NCBI GenBank assembly: GCA_035041965.1
Contig: JAPYMA010000340.1
Location: 372,001-436,000, forward strand
DNA: 64,000 bases
Source: Anisakis pegreffii
Lineage: Eukaryota > Nematoda > Chromadorea > Rhabditida > Anisakidae
Reading direction: 5' to 3'
This document shows positions 54,001-64,000 of the stretch, in pieces. Both the position numbers and the translations under genes were made by a program. The notes beneath the pieces were generated by a model, which was not told the DNA's origin, searched no databases, and saw only the letters and a list, made by a program, of their open reading frames with translations. Each line of letters opens with the position of its first letter. Within the stretch, counting starts at the first letter, position 1.

Positions 54001-57000
54001 CAAAATGACTTGTCTTATCTAATCCTGAAATCCCGAGGTTTACCAGAAACGAATTGAGGAATGGGGTTTAAGGGATCTCCGGAAAGTGCAGACACTAGTA
54101 GTGTTTGCATGGGATCTCAATGATCGCGAATTGCGACTTTTGAGTCGTGATGCCGATCCCGGGAATCATGTTTCCAGAATTCCGTCTCGCTGATTGCAGT
54201 AATTTTTAATTTTTTTACTCTGGCTAAGGCTCTGAATGAAGAATTTCGGCCGCGTATTCAGCTCCATTCGATTGCTCGAAGCATGCGATGAACGAAAATA
54301 TTTAGCAACCAAATCAATTCAAGCAATTTTCATTTTGCATTTTCAAACACTGAAATTTACATCAAACGCTGATTTGCATAAAATATATTCATTCAGCACA
54401 TATCACTGTCAACACCACGAAAACGCCATTTTCCCTACTAGGTTGGTGAGTGTGCTTTGCTACTTGACAAACTCAAAAAATCATCACTATCAGATGTGCA
54501 GAATCACATTGGCTGCTGACAGTGCCTCGTCATTACTGTCACTTGGTATTGCACCTATTTTGCTGTCGTCCTAGCTTTATTATCAGATCACCGCATACTA
54601 AACAGAATCACCACTTCGATTTGCACAATTTCATGTGGTGAATCGGTACCAAAGCAATAGATATTCATAGAATCGTTGAAAATGGCGTCAGTTTATCGAG
54701 AAAAACAATTTGCTAACGCAACAAGCTCTATTTCACTCTAAAATACTTCATACCGATGTGGTCACAAGTCGGTGCGATCGACAGAGCAAAATAGTCATAT
54801 ATCACCAATTCGAATCATCAGCGAAAGAAACGATACAAAAAATATTGCTCGTAGTGAATTCATAATAATATTGTGACACAATTGAAGTGTTTTACAATCA
54901 TAACCAAAACGTATTGTTATTCGACGTGATGCAGCTGAGCTTCGTAATTTTAGTGATCCTGTTTCATGCTTGTGTATCTCTTTATATAGGTGAGTTCATT
55001 TGTTGGATCACTTTCGGTACTTCTTTAGCATCAATATGCTCTCATTATCTTTAGGTTTTGACTTATCCGATATCCACTTTAGCGTATATTCTTCTTGACG
55101 AGGCTGAATGTTGAAAATAGCATCGTTAAGTAGTCGGGAGAATTCGTACAGTCAACAGTTATGATCCTTCGAAAAATTGTTTTAATATTTCCGGTGAAGT
55201 TCTGTGAAGTTACTCCTCTCTGATCATACAATTATTGTAGATCCTCCTCCAACAGTAACGACAACTGCGGAAAGTGCCGGTGGTTCGGATTATGTGGCTA
55301 GAAGTGGGATTTGTTCATCATTACTTGGCGCATCGAAAAATTTTGAGCCGATCATGTTCCTTAATGATGAGCTAATTTAGAACTGCTCGCTCAGTGCTCC
55401 GACCTCGATCCTAAATTCCTTTTTCCACACGCCCTCACGTTTCTATTTTCGCCGACTCTCGCTTTCTATCGATTATTCATGTTCGAATGGAAATATGTGA
55501 CGAAATTGGTCGCATGGTCGCGAGCAGCAATGTATATTTTCCGTAGGCAAGTAAAGTTTTTTCGAGACCCTCAAACAAGCAACAAAGCAACAGCCTGTGA
55601 CCGGCGCGATGGTTTTTTCTGGACCTGGATTGCTCCGAGTGTCAGTGCAGCAGTGCAAACTTTGAAGTCAAACCAAGGATTTAATAAATGGGGAGGTGGA
55701 AATTAAACTGAAATTGAAAATTGAAAATTACGGGGCTGAAGATAGAGCTGGAGACAAAAAATCAAGGATATGGAGCAGGAGTTGATTCAGTTGTTTTTAA
55801 CTCCTAAAAACCAACCGAATTTCAGTTCCCATGGAATGTGTGAGAAATCGCCAAAAATGCAAATCCTGTGGTAGTAGATGGCATCCACCATGTGGAACAG
55901 AAGCGAGATGCGAAGAAGATTACCAACGTTGTATATCAAGTCGTTCAGGTAAATTTTTAATCGCTGTTCTATCACCTACTTCGTTGGCAAAAATTTCTTG
56001 AGAAGATCGAATATTCTGCTTGAGTGATTTCAGACAAAATTCATTCGTTTGCCGCTGCGATTTCCAGAGCGATCGGTGAGAACGGATCATTCCGAGAATG
56101 AACCAAATCACTGAGCGTTTTTGTGTTTTTAACGTTTCAAGTAAACTGGAGCGTTTATTTGATTCTTGTTCAGGCACTCGATAATGAGTCTCCGAAATGG
56201 ACCGTTACATTGCTGACGAATGGAGGGATGTTATCGAAATATGAATGGTATTATTATGGGATGTTCGTACTGACATTATCGAGCTGATTCAGGTTATTCT
56301 TATTGAATAATGATCACTCTAATTTCTTGGGAATGTGTTGTTTGCTCATCGATCTTAACTGCGAATAAAGAATCTGTCGACTGTTTGTCTCTGTTGCCAC
56401 TCTGACAGCTTTACACATCTTTGGTATTGCGAGAAAGAATTGAGTTAAAGAGTCTAAGGTTAAGGTGTGTTGGGAGAATTTCGGAATAACAGTTCATTGC
56501 GCTACAGCCCTCTCGAACACGTTCAAATTTGCTCTGTGTATTTGCTCAAGGTGTGTTTCATTTGCCATCTTCTGAACGTTTTCACTATCAATATAGTTCT
56601 CGTTCTATTATTATCGTGTCGAAGAAACTCGTAATCTATAGATGTTAGCGGTACCTGACATGGTATTGTGGATCAAGATGAACGAACATCTTGGTTTAAT
56701 CCACCGAAGTGATGAATACATCACTACTGAAATGACCGCATTTCTTTCTTCTCATAATCGCTCCCCAAAGATTTCGGCACTTTTGCTACATCAAATGCAA
56801 CATTGATTCGATTTTTACCGTGTAATATCATTTTTTGTCCGCAGATTTAAGAAACAGTTGAATTCCATATTGCTAGTTTGCTAGCGTTATTGTTTCTTTT
56901 AGCGTTACCATATTCCATAGCTACAGATGTCCATGATGGAAATCAATAATGCCAACATAATTTATCAAGACTGTTGTTGAGGGTTCCTCCATCGGAGAAT

Positions 57001-60000
57001 CCAGTCTGTGCCTTTCGAAAGAATGTCAGATCGATGGCGATTTTGCCTGCAGATGCTAATGCTGCCTGCACTGGCCTCCGTATCAGACCTTGAGTGGAAG
57101 TATCAAAAAAGTCTTCGCTGCTGATGCGAAGTCCATCGTAGACCATTTCGACGGTACAGTCATCGAAAGGCGACGCACATGCAACGGGTGAGCACCTCGT
57201 TTCCACTGAGCATGTGAAGCATGCAGACTGTGTTGCGGTCGGTATATTTGTCGCATGCAAACCACTCAGTGGAACGCCATGCAAAAAGCAAATTGACGTT
57301 TTTTCACCCGAACATCGAGAGGTTCCTGAATGTGGTGTTGATAAAAGAACAAGACCACACCAACATAGAACAGGTACCGTTTGAAATGTAGTGAAAACAA
57401 AAACGGCATCATTACGGTAATCGTTTCCGCCCCGAACACTGTCTGTTCCATCATAGCATTGCTGTGGTTTTGTTACCAATAACCTTATTCGGAATGTTTT
57501 TATCGCTGTTCGGTTGTGAATGTGATGTGAAATTATTTTTCGCCTTCGATGGGACTGACTTGTGATTACGTTGGTACGAATGTGTTTTCGAATGGAATTG
57601 AGCATGTAATTCTCCATTTGAATTGGCAAAATATTTTTCAGCAGAAAAAAATATATTTTCCACAAAAATAATTTAGAATTTTGTTAGGATCTGTGTGAGA
57701 TAATGTTGGTTCACTCATAAAATTCGGCACATCAATACTTCAGAAGGCTGAATCAATGCCACCGCGAGGTCTCAAAACACAGTGTGGTATCATTATCATT
57801 GCCGTCATCGGTATCGAATGTGTTACTGACCAGTGATGTCTCTATCCCAGCTAAACTATTTTATACCTGTTCTATTCCAAGGAATAGAATAGAACAGTTT
57901 ACAAATGAGGAAAGCACAGAATAGAATAGAACAGAGTCGTTTTTGATCCCAGAAGAATAGAATAGAGCAGAGACGCGAGAACAGAATAGAATAGAACGTT
58001 CATCAAAAACGCACAGGACAGAATAGAATAAAGCCATTTTGGAGCGAAATAGAACAGTTTTCGAAAAGATGGTATAGAGACATCACTAGTTATGTAATAC
58101 TTTGAAATTAGTGTTGACAAATCGCCGTCAAAGTCAAAACGAATGTCTAACCGAGATTCAGTTTTTTTTTTAAGTTGAATATAATCAATCGTCAGACAAA
58201 GAAAACGACTGAATCTGACAGACTAAGCCATCAAAGCGTGTGAGGGACGCTTCTGAAGCAACACTAGCTTAAAAAGCAAACTGTTATTGTGAGGGTTTCA
58301 ACGAAGGTTCAGTTCAGATTGAATCTTCAAAACTTTATTCACATGCATAAAATGAGTAAGTTTATCGCAAACAACACAGATATTTACTCCTAAGTAATGA
58401 TAATACAATTATGGTGTATCATTAACGTGTCAAAGTAACGAGTGAATAATGATCGGTCCCAGTTGTATTCTTGTATTCTTGAATTGACTAAACGTATCCA
58501 TAGTTATTATGCATAACATTTTGCTGTGCTACAAATTGAATAGCGTTCGCAATTCAGCATACATTCATATGACCGATTAATGCACTGATCATAGATCAAA
58601 ATGCTTCACAATTCCTACAGACAATTACGAACATAACATCAAACAGCAATGAAATGAAAAACACTCGACGATTTCAAAAAGGGTCCTCAAACAACTCTTC
58701 GGGTTTCTTATTCTCAGCGTTCGAGGCTGTATTCTCCATTTCACTTTGTTTCTCCTGAAAATACGCTTTTGAAACTTTCGAATTGCTAATTAAACGAATT
58801 GATTCGCTAATTAAATGTGAAACACTCTTTGAAGTTTAGTATTTGGTTGAGTGCTCCGTCATTACGTAGTTTTACGCCCTCATTTCAGCATCTGGAATTG
58901 TTTCGGCTCTCCGAACTGATAATTCTCTACATTCAAGTTGCCCTCACACACTGGTTCAGGTGAGGAATTTCTTCAGCTGAGCCATTGTGAGGTGACTTTA
59001 GACTTCAGTGTATGCGCGAACTTCAACGAACTTAGTGAACAGGAGCCTTCAGAGGGTTTTTTCTCGACATTAATTGTTTTCATCAAGAACATCAGCATCA
59101 CCATTACTGAGACGAAGTGATCAAACGAATGATCAATTGATCAACTGATCAAGCGAATGATCGATGAAAACATTTTTTGCAACCAAAGAAAGCAAAAAAA
59201 CTTGTTACTAACTTGAATTTTCTTCCGTTTTCTAACATCATCCTCGATGTGTTGATGAGGTGCGAGTGTTTTTTGACTTAAGACATTCGATTGCTTGTTT
59301 GATTCGTGCTTGAATGAATCGGTCAGTTGTGCGATCAAAATATTGAAGAACCTGCGCCATACATCCGAGATCATCGAGTGCGTGTAAGTGGATGCAAATC
59401 GCACCTTTTTCTTTTCGTCCACATTCGGGTCCTCCTCAAATTCATTCACAATTCAGTGCATCTCTTCCATTGATCATGCTCTCATACCAACAATTTTGTT
59501 TCGTCCTATTCATATTGTACTAATAATATTGTTTTGCTTTAATCAACGTTTCATTAACGCATTGCTGACTGATATTATTCTTATATTGTTATCATAGTGA
59601 TTGTTATTATTATTGTTATTTTGATCAGTATTGTTATGAATACTAGTATTGTTATTATTATAAATATTATTATTGTCTCTATTATATCATTGTTTCTATT
59701 CTTTTCATTATTGTTTATTAGTTATGAAGCTTGAAGCTTGAAATTGATCATTTCTCACAGTTCCATTCTATTTTTGTGTACTAGCAGTGAGATACATCTG
59801 ATTTGGTTTTCTCGAAGATATTTTTGTGCCCGGCAACCTTCTTGGTTTGTTTCATTTCCGGTTGGAACCAACTGAAGATGAATATGTATTGAGGGAAATG
59901 AAAACGCAAGAACATTTTCATAAAAATGTTCGTTTGCTGTTTCGTTTGATTGAATGTGAGAAATCGCCAGCGAGAGTGTGCGAACGATATACTGTGGTTA

Positions 60001-63000
60001 ACATTACACTGTTGCGAAAACACCACATATGTGTTCACATCAAAAAATGATGTCTGTTCTATTTCTGATAGAATCTCAGAGGGTTTTCGATATTAATCAA
60101 AACCAACTGGTGAATGGAATCTGAATCGGGAATATTCACAATTATGACTGACTGCAATATGCAATCATTGCAACGACAATAAGATGAAATCGCTTGCAAA
60201 AGTAACTTTTTGATTAAAATCGCTCGCAATTGCAAAAAAAAATATTATCGCTAATATTCACAAGAATGATGTGTATTGGAACAAAAATAATTTGTAGTTA
60301 TTTTTAGGTTTTCGAAAGCGTTTGACAAAAAAAATCAATCCATTTTTCCCAAAGATGTTACATGGAAATGAACAAACATAGTTGGTGAGAATAGTATTTG
60401 CGATTGAAGAAATGCCACTTCTTAGTGTTCGTTGTTGAAAAACGTTTTGTTTTTCCAGATCAAAAAGTGGACAGATCTGAGTGTTCAGAGATAATAAAAA
60501 TTTCGAAATTCCTTTCGCACACAGTAAGCGTTCCGATTTGGAAAGAAAAACTTATGAACGAACGCACAGGATAAGTTGGAAGGGACTGAAAATAGCGCGA
60601 TGTTTGATGAATGATATTAAGCGACGAAACTATCAAAGACATTTTTCTGAGCATAAGTCCGAAGATTCAGAATCTGTGATGCAGTATAAAGAATAGTCAT
60701 TTTAATAACTCGATATTTTGACAAAAATAACCTTTTTTATTGAAAATTTTTCGCAAAAAATAGAATTTCTCCATTGATGAACACATTTTCGGCTCACCTT
60801 TTCACCCGTCAAATACGGTATGAATTCAACGATGAAAACATTCGCGACCAATGCGAAATAATTGTTCTGCTGAGAGTTTTGGTTCTCTCCGAGGAACGGT
60901 TGTTTGGTGTGCGCACGTCCGGTTTTACGCACCAGTTGCCATGCACCCAAAAGATTTTCCGTATAACCGAGCATATTTGTGACCTGCAATTTCGTTGCTC
61001 ACTTCTCTGCTCACCTGAGGTCTAACTTCAGCTTTATTATGCTAGCACCCTGAAGTGTGTTTCGCGTAACATGATATGTGGATATATTGAAATTTATGTT
61101 GTAGTTTGTTGTGATGAAAAATGTCTTATACTATGTTTTGAAACACTAAAATTTCCCTTAAAAATCTATTGTGAACATTGCTTGAGACAGTTTTTGCTAT
61201 CATAAAAGTATTGATTTCCAGTGATGTGGAATAAATTTTAAGCCATGATTATTGCGGTCACAAGAGATCATGTTAAATAGACGATGTGTTTTGATCAAGC
61301 CAAATACATAATAGTAAAAAAAACCTAAAAAGTTCGTATCATTGACCGAATATTTTCTGCTCAAATGGCTCTATTGACTAGTGCGTAACAAATGTACGTG
61401 GATGCTCAAAATTATTACTGTTTCAATTTCGCTTGCTTTTACGATTGAACTTTCAAATTGTTTGTGTATTATGAGGAATATTTTTGATTTGTATAATCAG
61501 TCGTTGAGTACATTATCAGAGTCGGTACCATTAAAATAATCAGACATTTTTATTTTCTGATACTGATTTAGTAGTTTTGTTTAGTGATGAGCAATTATTA
61601 GATAGAAGCTGAGTGGGCACATTTTCACAGTATTAGGTATGCACTGAAAGCACAAGCGATATGTCTGCAAAATCAAGAATTTCACGGCAAAAGATTGGAG
61701 GAATGAATGAAAAATATCTGCAGAATTATTATTATTAAGTTAGCTGATGAGAAAATAGCAATGAGTTGTTTAATCTTCAATGAGTTGTATTTGTTGTGAG
61801 TTGAGTGGAAAACTGAAGAGATAAAATATATCAGATCCATATTGAATGCGTAAATTGGTTTGTTCGGGCAAAATTAAGAAATCGATCGATCGAAATAGTC
61901 ACGAACCTGATCAATAAAATCCGTAAAACGTGATACATGACCACCGAGTATAGGCATTTTTAGCATCGCCGCTTTGGGTGCTCTTTCGACGCCAAACACC
62001 TTCAAATTATCAGACAATTGGTGAAGTTTCATGAGGATTTTATCGGTTTAGTTATGATAAACTGATGCGAATGATAGAATTGATCAGTTTTTGAAATTGG
62101 AGATCTATTAGGCACAATCAAACTGAAGTGAGTTTATCAATGAAATTCTCATTGCATTCTTGAGATTTCCTTAAAATGTGAAATTGTTGAAATCGATAAG
62201 TTTGTTCGTTTTCCGAGGCGGTTTTTGATCTAAACGTGTAATTTCGCATAAACTCTCCAATTTATAGCCAAAAGAACGATGCGTTCACTAATATCATATG
62301 AGAAGGATGTTCTCAGTAGATCATTAATCGCTTAATAATTCAATGCAATATAGGAAATGACAAATTTTTGATTTTAGAGATGGCAATTGTAATTAGCTAT
62401 TGAAACTAGTTGATATTAATTTCAACTTCAGCTCTGACTGTCAGGTGAATTCTGATTGAACATATGAGTGATGATGACGATTTAATTTAAATTTCTCATT
62501 TCTACTTGTAATTATTCAGAAATGTATTTGGTGAATGCAAGAAAGACCATAATAAGGATTTGTTTACCTCGATGTCTAAGAGGTATCACATACCTTGTGA
62601 TGAAATATACTTCAGCATCTATCACTTTTGCAAACTTTTGTCATTAAAATTTCATGAAATTCTTGTTATCAAGTAATTTCAGCTGTCTTCAAATGAAGTC
62701 ACATGCTGAATAATTAAATTTTTGAGGTTCATCGAAAAGCAGTTTTTTTTTCTAACTTATGTTTATAGGAATATTTAAAAGACTTCAGACAGCCTCCTTA
62801 TTAATGCAGTCATTAAATTAGTCACGAACTGGCATGTGTAAGAATACTAATGTAGCAATTTCAATGTATGAGACGATTTGCCTCGAATAATTCACGCAAC
62901 TCATCAGCTATTCGAAACTATTCGCAGAGTGGATTATAATGGTTCAAGATTATTAGTTGCAGGAACGAGTTTAAATCTGCTGTAAATGTGCAAGCTGTAC

Positions 63001-64000
63001 CTTTTTCAGTTCTGGAGCTGTATCATTGATGAAATCAACGAAAATCATTCCAACTAATTCCCGTGGTTCAGTTAGTTTCTGTAATTTTAGAGAGATGATG
63101 GCATCGTACTCGAAACAGAAACAAAATTATAGCCTTCTTTCTCAGAACAATAGAAAATTTGAGTGAATGAAAAACATCAATATATTGTCAAATTGCTACA
63201 ACACTCATAAAAGATTTCTCAGTTCTCTTGATAATACTCCTAATAATCACATCTTTTTCGATAAGTTCTATGTTATGACCGTTTAAACAAAGCATCATGC
63301 ACTTCTGTTGGGATTTGCTTCCGACAAGATATTGCTACTAGAAGCTAAAAGAGCCATAAATATTATAGCTTCAAAATGATTCTTTGAAAAATGTGTTTAC
63401 TGCAGCAATCGACAGAAGCCAGAATTCTGTAATTTTCAGTGGCTTTTTTTAGTGATGAATCCCTCTGGGATAGTATTGGGGAAGAATGTGAGAATATTTT
63501 AAGACTATTCTGAGAGAATATTTGAAGAAAATTCAGAAAACAAGACAGTAGAAGAATAGTGAATTAGTCACTTACCTGAAACGTTTCACGTAAACAAACG
63601 CGCTCTTTCTTGCTGAGACTTTGCTCGAAAGGATTATCGGACTCTGCTGTACCAACCCAAGAACCGACAGCCTTTTTCTTAGTTGCTGCACATAACGCAG
63701 ATCCCATCATCATATTATGAAGTGTTTATGATCCATCTCAGTGGCTGGTGATGTCAATGATAATTATGCTGATGAAACCAATGATAATAGCGATATAACA
63801 GTAAAAATCAGAAGAATAAGAGCAAGGAGAATAGCAACAATTGAATAAGTTCACTTCATATATTCAGATCAAATTCAGTGAAAATATTTACTTCGTTCAA
63901 TTATTTCGTTCGATTTTATACGGCGGATAAGTCGCAACAGTTCGAACAAAAAGATTACTTCTGCAATTTCTTAACCATACGTTTGATATTGTTAACCATT

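Overview
This is eukaryotic, AT-rich, intron-rich nuclear DNA, almost certainly from a nematode. The evidence is a cuticle-collagen gene, an ortholog of the worm vulval forkhead factor LIN-31, a LET-607/CRH-2-type CREB3 factor, TTTTCAG-type splice acceptors, and acceptor sites just upstream of several start codons with no cis donor, as expected for spliced-leader trans-splicing. Genes are sparse, introns reach several kb and dispersed repeats are common, unlike the compact C. elegans genome. All exon models were built by hand from splice signals, reading-phase agreement and remembered family motifs; nothing was searched.

Layout. 1-992 is a large imperfect palindrome (fold-back element), followed by a short open segment and a GC-rich island (about 2240-2560). 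4473-9550 (-) is a complete ten-exon gamma-butyrobetaine-dioxygenase-like gene with a mitochondrial-type presequence. 9.6-16 kb is repeat-bearing gene-poor DNA with one isolated exon candidate. 15999-22558 (+) is a six-exon CREB3-family bZIP gene. 26695-32382 (+) is a five-exon gene for a small single-pass membrane protein of unknown family; its third intron holds a complete seven-exon cuticle collagen gene on the other strand (27702-30615). 37361-39086 (+) is lin-31/FoxB. 39.1-46.6 kb is mostly empty apart from a broken coiled-coil fragment near 42 kb. 46663-48603 (-) holds exon candidates of an unidentified gene that would be divergent from 48745-51007 (+), a complete seven-exon actin-related protein 1 gene. 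53527-55420 is bounded by long (about 420 bp) inverted repeats and appears to contain the signal-peptide exon of a small secreted cysteine-rich protein (54929-56184, +). 56943-57325 (-) is a terminal exon of an unidentified cysteine-containing protein. 57832-58087 is a small inverted-repeat element. 58674-63713 (-) is a complete six-exon globin gene.

The genes do not form one pathway. From general knowledge, lin-31, arp-1 and crh-2 all lie on C. elegans chromosome II, so the window may be a piece of that ancestral linkage group.
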